Of a stretch of 64,000 bases of DNA, positions 37,958 to 50,100 are shown piece by piece. The notes beneath the pieces are model-generated. The model did no database searches. It was not told the origin of the DNA and was given only the letters and a program-made list of their open reading frames with translations. Where the stretch lies: contig NC_088340.1 in NCBI RefSeq assembly GCF_036884655.1, positions 5,911,501 to 5,975,500 on the forward strand, written 5' to 3'. The position numbers and the translations under genes were made by a program. How positions within the stretch are numbered: position 1 is the first letter of the stretch; each line of letters begins with the position of its first letter. Origin of the DNA: Musa acuminata AAA Group. Taxonomy: Eukaryota > Streptophyta > Magnoliopsida > Zingiberales > Musaceae.

Positions 37958-39180
37958 CGCGGTGGAACGGCGGACTCGACCGATAGGGCTATTGATATGT
38001 AGGGTTTTGAAAGCCGGCCCGGACGGTCAGGAAATCGTGAGCCGTTGTCCCTGAACCGATAGGCAGCGAACCCGTAATTTAGATGGACGTGAAAGATGAA
38101 TCGCTGCTCACACGATGCGATTTACCTCACGAAGAAGGGGCTTTGAAGTCGATTTCTCCTCTCCCACGAAATAGAAATCCACTCCTATCTAAAATATTTA
38201 TGTTAAATTTTTAATAATTATGAAAGTTAAATAATCGATTTTGCTGATAGAATATATAGCATATTATAGTATATAAATGATAAAAAAGATAAATAAAAAG
38301 ATAATTTCAATTATACTGACGAACGATGATATTATGAATAGCTATTGTAGTAATCGTTAACAACGATAATACGATAGATTGACTATGCTGATATCGATCA
38401 GAACATCGATGATAAAAAAGAAATAGTCAACAAAACAATGAGGTATTTGTATCATCGTCGAAGAATGAAGAAGAGGGAGGTGAGACATCTATGTCGGTAT
38501 CACACTGCTCTACTACGTCTTTCTCTTTTGACATCGACATAGATGTCTTACCATTTTATTTTATTTTTTTTATTATTATCGATGTTTGGATTGGTATTGA
38601 CGGGATTGACCATTGCGTTGTTGTTATTAATCACCACTACAACAACCATATACGACGTCATTATTCGTTACTATAATATATGTATTGTCTCTTCCGTTTA
38701 TAAAATCGATTACGATAAATAAGATTAAATATTTATTTTTATAATTATAATAATTATAAAAAATATTTTTTTAATCTGAAAATTAATTAAAGGTCTAACT
38801 ACATATGGTAACATATGTACTTGGTCCTATCAAATGTGTTCAAAGTCGGCAGCAATTTGACAAGATATAACCACATTTGAGTGGAAGCCTCAATAAACTT
38901 CGTTATGTTGATAAAATAATAATGTTTATTAGTTTATTGTACAAAGAATTATGATGTCAGTTGTAATCGTTGAAAGAATAATTTCGTTCACTAATTCTTA
39001 CGGCACAGCATCGGACCGCCCCTCCATTTGCTATTCCCTTTTGTTGGCACATCTGTCTGCCCTAATCGTGCTATGTTATTACTCACCAAGGAGGGATGAG
39101 AACACCACACTCTCTTCACGCCCATTTGTCGCGCTCTCGCCCACGGCCATGAGGAGCGACCGCATCGCCGGCCTCGTTAA
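37958..39180. other. Divergent upstream region between ESF1 (minus) and the PPR gene (plus)
   Basis: 1.2 kb shared upstream region. It is GC-rich next to both genes and AT-rich in the middle (about 38180-38950). No distinct TATA box could be assigned. No gene is seen inside. Confidence 0.5.
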
Positions 39181-40836
39181 ATGTTCCCCCGCGCCCCGCC
39201 GTACCATATCGTTGTGAGCCGTCACCAGCGCCACCTTCTATTCCCCCTCCTCTCCCCCCGCCGCTGCCCCTTCTCGGGCGCCTCCGGCTCCGGCCCCGAC
39301 CCTACCGACCTGTGGATCGCCAAACTCGTCTCCACCGTTTTCCACCTCTCCCCTTCCCCTGCCATTGCCGCCGACCGGATCGCCCCCATCCGCCACCTCC
39401 TCTCCCCTTCAGTCGCCCTTGCTGCCCTCCGCCGCCACGCTGACCCCCTGTCCGCCCTTGCATTCTTCGAGCTTAGCTGCTCCGCTTTTGGGATCACCCA
39501 CTCTGCCGCCGCTTTTAGATTCGTGATCTGCTCTCTGTGCCAATCGGGTTTCCATGATGACGCACTGAAGGTGTTTTATCAAATGGCTAACGAGGGGCAT
39601 GGTATAGAGGAGTCTTTCCTCGAGTTCTTGGCCGTTTCTTGTATTGAGGCCGGTAAATTGGACCTAGCGGTGGGATTGCTTGGTAGAGCTTCTGAATTCG
39701 GCTGCTGGTATCAATCTTACACTTTAAATAACCTACTGAGTCTTTTAGTTGGAAGAAACCTAGTGAACGATGCTGTCCTTTTTCTAAGGCAGCATTTACA
39801 TTCACAGTTTTTGACTCCTGATACTTGTAGCTTCAACATAGTCATAAAGGGACTTTGTAGATTGGGTGACATAGATGCAGCATTCAATTTTTCTGATCAA
39901 ATGAGGAGCTTTGGGTGCTCGCCTGATATGGTGACACACAACACTCTTATTGATGGGCTTTGTCGAGCCAAGCAGCTTGATAGAGCACAGGAGCTTTTAC
40001 AGAGAATTCAGTTAGATGGTTCGAGCTTGCCAAATGTGGTGACATACACATCTGTCATCTCTGGTTATTGCAAAATGGGCAAGATGGAAGAGGCATTGGG
40101 GGTCTTCAGTGAGATGACTGGTGCTGGGATAAGACCCAGCAGGGTAACATACAATGTTCTTATCGATGGATATGGTAAGGTAGGTGACATGCTGTCAGCT
40201 GTTTCAGTGTATGAGAGAATGTTGGCTTCTGGCTGTCCTCCTGATGTTGTTACTTTTACTTCATTGATTGATGGGTATTGCCGAAGTGGATGGCTGGATG
40301 ATGCAATGAAGCTCTGGAACGAGATGAGTCAGAGAGAATTAAAGCCCAATGCATACACCTATGCTGTTGCTATAAATTCATTTTGCAGGATGAATAGGTT
40401 AAATGAGGCGAGGAAACTTCTGAAGGAACTGAAAGGGAGGAGAGATGTTATGCCACATGCCTTCATTTACAATCCTGTTATTGATGGGCTGTGTAAGTGT
40501 GGTCGTGTGGATGAGGCTAATGTGGTTGTCTTAGAAATGGAGGAAAGGAGGTGTAAACCTGACAAGTTTACTTACACTATACTTATAATTGGGCACTGCA
40601 TGAAGGGGAGGATGGCGGAAGCCATAGCCCTTTTCCAGAAGATGGTCTCTTCTGGCTGTACTCCAGATAGCATAACAGTTAATTCTTTAGTATCATTTCT
40701 TCTGAAGGCTGGGATGCCCAATGAGATCAACAAGATAATGCTTACTGCATCTGAAAGGTACATAGGATTGGACAAACCATGTCAAGAGATTCCTTCATCG
40801 CTTGGAAAAAGCATGGGTATTTCAGTGGCTATGTAA
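39181..40836 (+). CDS. P-class pentatricopeptide repeat protein, intronless
   Basis: PPR proteins bind organellar RNA and direct its processing, stability or translation. This is a single open frame of 551 residues without introns, as usual for plant PPR genes. The N-terminus (MFPRAPPYHIVVSRHQRHLL...) is rich in Arg and hydrophobic residues and poor in acids, like a mitochondrial or plastid presequence. Degenerate helical repeats occupy about 105-214. Clear 35-36-residue motifs then start at about 215, 250, 286, 321, 356, 391, 426 and 462, with a partial one at 497, each with the VTYNxLIDGyC...A...F..M...G..PD pattern. There are no E or DYW extensions and no SMR domain. The overall sequence resembles Arabidopsis At2g06000-type proteins from memory. 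Target RNA is unknown. Confidence 0.93.
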   Translation: MFPRAPPYHIVVSRHQRHLLFPLLSPRRCPFSGASGSGPDPTDLWIAKLVSTVFHLSPSPAIAADRIAPIRHLLSPSVALAALRRHADPLSALAFFELSCSAFGITHSAAAFRFVICSLCQSGFHDDALKVFYQMANEGHGIEESFLEFLAVSCIEAGKLDLAVGLLGRASEFGCWYQSYTLNNLLSLLVGRNLVNDAVLFLRQHLHSQFLTPDTCSFNIVIKGLCRLGDIDAAFNFSDQMRSFGCSPDMVTHNTLIDGLCRAKQLDRAQELLQRIQLDGSSLPNVVTYTSVISGYCKMGKMEEALGVFSEMTGAGIRPSRVTYNVLIDGYGKVGDMLSAVSVYERMLASGCPPDVVTFTSLIDGYCRSGWLDDAMKLWNEMSQRELKPNAYTYAVAINSFCRMNRLNEARKLLKELKGRRDVMPHAFIYNPVIDGLCKCGRVDEANVVVLEMEERRCKPDKFTYTILIIGHCMKGRMAEAIALFQKMVSSGCTPDSITVNSLVSFLLKAGMPNEINKIMLTASERYIGLDKPCQEIPSSLGKSMGISVAM

Positions 40837-43800
40837 GCAAAGTGTGTTTCCAAGCTGAACTGCTGAAAGATAATAATTACAGGAGTTTGGGAGGTTTTCG
40901 TACCTCACATTTAACCAAGCCATCCAACTAGGCTGAAAATGCATGGTAGTCATGGAAACATTGCTATCGTCACAAGACTTCAATTTGGGCCAGTCTCTAT
41001 GCAATATCAAGAACTGAACATTTTGGTAAAGGAAAAATAAGTGGATTGAGACATTCTGCTTTGTTTTTAAGTGGATTGAGGCATTCTGCTTTGTTTTCTT
41101 TCTCTCTTTAAAAGCATTCTGTCAGCACACGGCATCATGTTGTCTGTCACCCGTTCACATAATTGAGTTTCCATGCGAAAAAATTGACAGTTAATGTGGA
41201 GACAAAAGATCTGTCTAGAGCAGAGAAATGTGAATCATTGTCAACCCAGCATGTTTAAGATCTTATAGAGTTAACTGCCATTATGTCTTGAATAAGATGA
41301 TAATACATTGGATGAAAAATGTTTCACTAAGGTTGGTTTTTGGAAATTTTGGTGCTGAATTTTTCATTCAACAAATGTACTTCTCTTGCTAACTATTAGC
41401 AAATTTATGATGTCAGTCATGGCAAAAGTATTTAGCAATTGCTAGTCAAGGCCTTATGTCAGTCTGTTGTTAACTTATCCTGTGTCTGTCTTTTTATGTT
41501 CAGTTAAATTCTACTACTTATTTCATGGTACAGAAAATAGATTGATCATGCATATCGTTAACATAAATTCCTAGTGATATCTTCAAACAACTTAAATCGA
41601 CTAGTGATCAGTAGGGGCATAAATATGCAGTAAAATTTTTCATACAATGTGCAGTATGTATCAGATGATATAAAATATAAAATACGATGACAACAAAAAG
41701 CTGTAATGTCCAAACTCATATAACATTGACTAGAACTCAAAAAAGAAACAGGTAAGTACCTGTGGATGACTTGGATCAATAGGAAAAGTATACTGATAAT
41801 GACTAGCCTGAAAATAAACATTTAATGCACATGATGGTAGTTGCAATATTTTTCCAGTGAAATTCAATGAGTAGTAAGCGCTAAACAAATTCTGCAGGTT
41901 CCTTATAAGTTTTTGTGCTCCTTTCGAGAAATATCTCCTCTTTTGTTACCTTGACATGAGAAAATAAATTCATTCAATATCGTTCCGCTGATTTAATATA
42001 TTTTATCTCATTGTATGTAAATATTGGCCATGAGAGAGAATACCCAACAGTCAAACTAGCCAAAGAAGGAAATAGCTATAAATTGATACACTTATCTACT
42101 AGCATCTTATTTGTTGACCTCTTTGATTGTTCTCTGTATTGTTTGCAGAACTTTTCTGTACAAAAAGCCTGTGACCACAAACAAAGCTTCGAATTTGGAG
42201 TAAGATTTACAGGGAGCTTTTGTCAAGGAACTGAGGAATTCACATTGGAATTACAGAAAGTTTTTGGGATTTGTTTTACCTCAATGGAGCTACTAATATC
42301 TCTTTTTTCTCCTTATTTTATGGTTTTCTGAGGAAGCCAATTCTGACTCTATATTGAGAAACTTCCAAGACAATATCTGGTACTAGGTTGAGGAACTTTT
42401 GAAAAGATTCTTAGTCATTAACTCCCTGTCTAGCATCATGGCTTGTGGACTTGGGTCTGTAAACCTTTTGTAACAACAATAATCTTTGCTCCCAGACTCT
42501 GATGCTAAATTTGTTGCCCGAAGTTTTGTTTTGATCCGTATGTGTACATCAGAAATTTTTTTTCCTTTAAGAGTCTGAATCAATCAAAGGAATCTTGCCT
42601 GTTCCTGATGCTCTTTTGTTGTATGTGAAATGCTTTAGTATGCTTTTAGGGAGAATTAAGGTCAATGTCTGCTTTGCATAGTGATGTTTGATGCAATGTT
42701 GCTTGAAAAGTTCTCCAGTTGATAACTTACAAATGTTCTTGTGCTGCCACTGTATTACTATTGCTCGAAAAGTTGGTGAGTAAAATCCATGCAGAATTAC
42801 CAAATCATGACTTCATACCACACTTTTGGAGGTGTTGAGCTTGGTCTCATATGAACAGCTGATAACATTCCTAAAACTAATGTTTTTCTCATATCTCTGC
42901 AGGTTTTACAAATTTTTGAAATGTAGGATGTTTACCTGAAGACTGCATACATGAAATTGCAATAATTTTGGTGTTTAGCACTAAATGAGAAATGCAGTGT
43001 TTTGGTTGCAGTCGACTATGAACAATGCATATTAAAGAGGTTTGAGTAAAGGTAAGTATAGTCTCGGCCTGTTTTTTTCAGTTGAATACTGGAATGTAGC
43101 ATGTAATTCTCTTAAGTTATTTCTGATAAACCTCTCACTGAAGAAATTTTTTTTGGCAAATCTGAGAGCCTTCTTGGAAGATATATTTCTTTCACTTCTC
43201 ATCCATAAGAAAACTCAAAAGACTGGCAATAACTACTCTCTAATAATTTAAGATCAACGAAGCAAGAAGGTTCTTTGGTTTCTGACAATAGCTACTGCAA
43301 GAGAGAGAGAGAGAGAGAGATGTTACTCAACTACATATGCAACAATTCAAGCACCATCACCTGATGCCTCGCCCAGATCATGTGTTACTGTAAACGCCTT
43401 TCAATGAACAAGTTGGATCAGTGGTACCCTGAGGCTCCTTCCAAATGAAACAACTCCCAAGAAAAATGTTCCCAATGCAGTGAAAAGATCTTCAAAGAAG
43501 AGAATATTTCATGGTGAAATAGGATCATCCATACATAGCATCATTCTTTTGGACAACCTTGAAATAAGCTTACACAGATAGAAAGTGCAGCAATCCACAT
43601 GGAAAGTTTGACATTTTGATGTTTGTTACTGACCTTCTGCTTTGGTCGAGCTTCAAAAATTTCAAGTTCTAAGCTGACAAGTTCTATGTGACATCTTAAA
43701 ACCGACATAGAGCACTCGTTTGATTGCTGCAAGCCGTGTCATGTGCACCAGCACTTAATACCAAATCAATGCCTTATTCTATAGGTAACAGTTACTAAAA

Positions 43801-44167
43801 CAAAAAAACCCAAGTGGGAAAAAAGTTGTTGCAAGCGACGTTCTTTACCATGTTCTCCGAGGATTCCTTTACCATATAACAGAAGAAGATTTCATTGCGC
43901 TCATCATTTTCTCCATTCACCAACATTGTAGTTGGTGTTATTGTTTCCAAGGTATTACTAATATGCTTACCTTTCAAAAGGTACTTAGAAATAACCTGTG
44001 ACCCATTCTTCTCTATACTTCCCTGGAGGTTCACGCTTTATCTGCCTTGCTCTAGACAGACATTCCAATTCAGTGATCTGAAAGCTACATTTGACATAAG
44101 ACCATGCTGGCACCACTCTGAACAACCATAAAAAAAAATCTCCATTTCAAGAAAGAAACCTGATATC
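40837..44167. other. Convergent 3' region between the PPR and O-fucosyltransferase genes
   Basis: Holds the 3' flanks of both genes. A perfect-looking 30-bp tandem duplication with one mismatch (GTGGATTGAGrCATTCTGCT...) lies at 41041-41100, and a (GA)n microsatellite at 43300-43320. A 106-residue open frame at 42011-42331 on the plus strand has no domain I recognise and could be 3' UTR or non-coding. No gene is called. Confidence 0.45.
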
Positions 44168-47100
44168 CTACTCAACCATACACATGCACTCTGGAGATCG
44201 TGGATGTCTATAGATGCTCCGAGCAATTGGTCTTTCATGAATTTGCTTGGTCTGTTTGATAGTTTTCCTAACTCTATCCTCGAATTCCTTCCATTCTATT
44301 GTGGAGTTCTTCAAAAAAATACTGGCTAGCCTTCGTTTATTGGGTCGTATTGTCGGAAGATTACCTCCTCCGTAATACATACGGTAACCTGAAACAAGAG
44401 CAGACAACTGGCTCCCTGAGTCTGTCATGGCAAATGCGTCTGCAGCAGCACATACAATAAAATCCAGGGCTGCTAGCTGCGAAAAGAAATTACACAGTTC
44501 CAAGTTCAAGTTCTTTTGCTTCAATGAGTTGGTCAAGTTTTCATAAATATGTGAAAAATCAAACAAAGGATCTTCTTTCTCACTTTGCTCTGATTAATGG
44601 TGCAAATATTGATGGTACTCAAGGCAAATTTATTAAAACAGAAAAAAAAAAGAGAAAAGGCAAGTGGTTTTGATTAACTTATCTAGTCCAACTTTCCCAA
44701 TTAGTGCCCACTTCAATCCAACTCCACCACTCAAATATTGAGCCTACTCCCTTGCAAAAAATAAAATAAAATAAAATAATATCCAGCCTGCCTCATAAAA
44801 CTAAATTGCTAGCCTACCTCCTAAAACCTAGCCTATATGTGAATGCAAACAGAAACAAAAGATAAGAACAGAAGTTGTCAGTAAAGAAGATGAAAATCCA
44901 CTCTTATCTGAAAGAGAGTTCAATTCTCTAATGGGAAATGCATAGAAAAAATGAGGAAGATCACTTCCTATCTGCAGCCACATGTGGCCTCCTGACAAAG
45001 GAAAGAAGAAAAATCTTCTCTTTGCCTCCTTTTTGTTACAGAAATTGTCAATCTAGCATTCACCTCAAGTACACAACTTCCACAGGGATCAAGAGGAAGG
45101 GAGAAGAGCTCACTAGACTCTTGTTCACTGCCAATCATAACTTCACATGACCAAAAGGATAATAAACAGAGAATGTCCATGGTCTGGTGGTGTATGTATC
45201 AGTTACAAACATTTTGATGCTTGAAGAGGGGATTGTGGCGGGTGCAAAAATGATGCAGCAAATCCAAGCAGGAATGGGATTGTTCGTCTTCAAACAGAAA
45301 GTTTATCACTACAGTAAATTCTAGCGAGAGAGATGGAAAAAGAGAAATAAAAAGAAGTGAGAATACAGAAAATTGGAGAATAAAAATATCGGGCCAATTA
45401 CCAAAGGGGATATAACATGCACAATCTCACAAAATTTTCAGTAGCTTTTGCAAGGAATGTTTTTCTTTTATAAACTACAGTCAAACTTAAATTAATAGTT
45501 TGAACAGATAAGAATAGTTTACAAAGTTGAAACCATAACAAGATTGGCCCATGATGATAGAATCAAATATGGATTGGATTGGATCGAACTGACATGATCC
45601 AAATCAATAAAGAAAATAATTTTTGATAGAAATATTATGACATGATCTTATATGGACTAGAAGGGAAACCAGGATAATGATTCTAAATGAATGTCATAAA
45701 TCAATAGTAAGAACCTCAAACTACATTTTGCAGTCTGGGATTAACTATTTTGTAATTGCCTTTTCTATATCCCTTTTCTCATCTTTAGTATATGCATTAT
45801 CTATTCTGTCTATTTTATAGTCTGAAATGAGAAAGCCACAGGATCTAGGTCGACAATGTTAGGAGCTAGCCTTCTGCCATATGAACTAAAGAAATCTTGT
45901 TTGCAATCTGTACACAATTGTCTCGTACTAGTTATCTTACCAAATTCGTGTACCATTTGGATGGCCCATGCTAGCACTCTTATCTAATCCCTATCTGCTG
46001 CTGCCTAGGTTGTGTCAGAGTGAATGATCGACTCGACTGAGGCCTGGCACCACCGCCACTACTGTTCCGATCATACTGGGAGTTTCTAGGCCGATGTCAC
46101 ATGGGCCAGAAGTTTGGGGCTATCGTCGACATTATCCCCATTATCCATATACTAATCATATGTGACTGACATAGATGTCTGCCTATCCATGTCTGCTTAC
46201 TATACATTTTGCTGCAGTCTTAGGGCTTTTCAACATCCAACTTTGTCCTGAAATCCTATTTGACATCTTGCAGTACCTTTGTGCATTTGACCATGTTAGA
46301 AAATCCATCAACCAAATGTTGCTTCAGATAGGTTTTTTCCACTCTGACCAATATAATCATAGTGGAGTCATTGCCAAAGATAGTAGTTATCCAAACAACG
46401 GGCATGTTGCTATGTTGGATCCGTACCCTTATTGCCTTGGTGCCATTTTTCTAGAGAAGTTGCCAATCTTAGTCAAAGCCTCTAAGGCATAATTGTGAAA
46501 TTTACATCTGGTACTGTAAATTGAAGTTGGATCCAGATGGATTGAGCATAGATTATATATAAATCTAGGTAAGTTTCGCAAAGATCTAGATTGAATCTAT
46601 GCAGATCTAGGCTAAATCTGCAAACAATCAAGTCTAAGCAAATAAAGTCAGATCCTTCAAGACCTAGGCTCAATATAGGCAAATGAAGATTGAATCCGAA
46701 TGGATCTAGGCTATTATGGTGTTCTAGGTTCGACCTAAGCAAATGAAGGGCAAATCTGCACAGATCAAACTCAGATTCACATAGATTGACCTAGATCCGC
46801 AAGGATCTTGGCTAGATCAGAAGGGAGTTTGATCCAATATGAGCCTCTTGGCGCTGAATGATTTTGATCTACACTATACTGGTGTACATAGGTGAGGTGA
46901 AAAAAAATGATCAAGAAAAATTAACCTAAGCACAAAATTACACTATATTTGATCTACACTATATTTGTACTATCCTAAGCACAAAACTTTAATCAAGAAA
47001 AATTAACCAAAATGAGCTAATTTAAGTTTCGAATTTACCTTCACTTGGAGATGAATATCCCTCTTTTCTTGAATTTGGTCCTTAATTTACTAGGATTTGA

Positions 47101-50100
47101 GAGAGTTTGGGACTTTGGGAGGTGAATTTTAAAGAGATTGAGAGCAAATGGAAGAGAATGAGTGAGAAAGGTTGAAAGTTGAAACCATTTTAAATATGAG
47201 TGGTGGTTTGGAAACCAAGTGGTATGCTCATCCTCTATTTGGTGTGTACCTGTCATACTTTGATCATACTTAGATCAGAGTATAACATAAAATGATGAGT
47301 GTCAAGGTTGGTGCACCCCATTCAACACTGGATTGAGTGAAATTGCCAGGTTTGCATGCTGGTCCCTTTTCAGACTGGGACATACCAGGGTACACCAGGC
47401 AATACTTCCAGCATTCCAAAGAATGCTAGAAGTTTCTCTTCCACAGTCAATATGCTGTCCCTTGTACTGTATGATATTTGAAACACTACTAGAAGTTCCC
47501 ACTATAGGGCAAAAAGTTAAAAATAGGCCTTTGCACAAGCATGCTTGTGCACGACACAGTAATACGAATGCTGGTACATTTAATTTTCTCATCCTCTTTT
47601 GTTGATTTTGTCCATAATGACTAGGTATCTTAATAAGAAAATGAGAATTTGACCTTCTATCTTTCATCCTTTGCATCAATCATAGGCCAAGTCAATCATA
47701 AATAAAGTTCTCCTCATATGACATCAATTGTTAAATTATATCCATAACTTCCAAATCTATTTTTCTAGATCACTCATGAATTTTGTTATCCTGATTGAAA
47801 TTAATATTTTAGTCAATTAACTTATTGAATTTTGTGTTTGATTAATAAAAAATAAAAAACACAAACAGAATTTGAATTCTGCAGTTGATTAGCAAAAAAT
47901 ATTAAAAATGCCAAACAGAATTTGAATTCTGCATTCGATTAATATAAGATATTAAAAACAACAAACAGAATTTTAGATAATATTACCTGTGAAGAGAAGT
48001 TGCGAAATGGTTCAATTTCAGATGAAGATAGAAGGCTTTCCTTAGTTGCCAAATTAGGATACAAGCTATTTATAGTAGCCATTCGTAATTTTCCTCCATA
48101 AATTTGGGCACCTGCAACATATATGCTAGTTTTTCGCTTAAAACCCAGAGAAGCAAGCATAAGGACTGCTTCTTCAGGGGTAAGAGGACATTTGCCTTCA
48201 GATCGCAGAAATGCAGCAGAAGGTACCCTGAAATATATGTAAATTTATTTAAGGCTTTGCATGTGAACATAAAAGATCTAAAAGCCCTTACATAGATAAT
48301 GAAAAATAGTAGCATTACATAGTGACATGTCAAATATTTTGAAAGAAAAATATTTTTGAAAATAGTGATATATCAAATGAGATGATACTAAAAGAAATAT
48401 CTTTCTTCTGCAATTTATATATCTGTTACATACTTTGTAGTGTTCTTGAGAAGTGTCAATGCAGGAAAATGGACAGCTCGATATGCTTCTAGCTCATCTT
48501 CTTCATCCTTGCCACCACCAAAGTGACACATGGAGTATGCTGCCATGTCAATTTCAAACCTGAGATGCACTGCTAAATACCTTGATGGGACAATTTTATT
48601 CCCTTTCATAGTAAGCTTTTCTGCAAAAGAACCTAATAGATTATGTTCCAAGGGTCCTGAATGTGATACATGATGACGCATTCTCTGTATAAGCAAAGCA
48701 CCAGTCTCTTGTATCTTTTCAACAAACCGAAGTGCATGAAAGTTGCATCTGCACCGAAGCCTCTAAATATTCCTTTTGTTAGGAAAAGAAGAATTAAATT
48801 AAGGCCTAAAAGACAAGCTAATTGTAAAGATCAACAGATTTCCTCCACTGAATCATGCAGCAGGCAGTATATATGTCAGTGCATCCAGTTCACTAGTCGT
48901 CATTCCAACTTCATTTTATTAGCAAGATTAAAAGGTTACTTTTATGCTTTGGTGCTTCCAATAATAAAAAAAATGAAAATAGAAACTTCCCCTTGTCCAG
49001 AACAGCTACACAACAGAGTGAAGTTGAAATTTTAATTAGCCTGTCTATGTCATGACACTCATTATTAACATCCTAAGACAATAAACTATCTTTATCTAAA
49101 TAAATTTTGGCTAGCCTGTCTATCTTTATCTAAATAAATTAACTAGTCAAAATTTTAGGGTCATCAACTTTTAGGGCAGGTATTGACCAAAGACTGTTAG
49201 CATGACATTAGTTTAAATTTTAAAATTGAAGGGAGGAAGAAAAGAGAGATATTTCTCAAATTGTTGGTGACTATTACATTTTTGTCAGCAAGTTCATCTT
49301 GCAAGCTCAAGACAATATTTCTAATGATATATCCATTGGCCAAATAAATCATCTCACCAGAATTCATGATATGGACCTCTGGAGTTCTGTGCATGAAGAA
49401 CAAATCTTTAATGGAGAACTGATATGATTAAGCAATTAAGAAACAGTAACCGTCTAGATAAACCTGTATTAATAATTTAATATATGAGTCGAGCAACAGG
49501 ATAATAAATGTTGCTTCAGTTTTCCCAGCATTTCTGAGAACAAAATTTGGTTTTCCTCCATTCTCGCACTGGTTTACCATCAACAAAGATTGTTTTCAGG
49601 GAATCGTATACCACTCTTCCTGGAATATTACTGTACCATGGTCCAATACCAACTTATAAATTTTTTAATTATTGTTTCCCATTAATACAGGGCCATATAA
49701 GTCAGTGTACCACTTGGTATACTGGTATCTTACTAGTCCAATCAGTTATTAAAACCGGTATTAGACCAATATTTAAATTGTTGATTGCTCTTTCAGAAAA
49801 TAGATTAACCAATGGATATATTACTAGATATGGACCATACTCATAATCCTGGTCCAGTGATCCAGTTGAAAATTTGATTGGATATGATTATGATTGACCC
49901 AATCCTACAAACTTTATTATACATGTTATATATTAATTTGTTTCCATATATAAAAATGGTCATTGTTTACCCACCAGTAGATTGTAATTTAACAGCGAGC
50001 AAACAATGACAATCACAAAACATTAAAAATATGCTATCAAGAGGAGCCCTTAAGTCCATGAGTTGACCTCTTTCATAAAATTCAATTACCGAAGCAGTAT

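Noticed and set aside
42011..42331. 106-residue plus-strand open frame downstream of the PPR gene
   Set aside because: No domain, no clear splice partner, composition like the flanks; left as untranslated or intergenic sequence.
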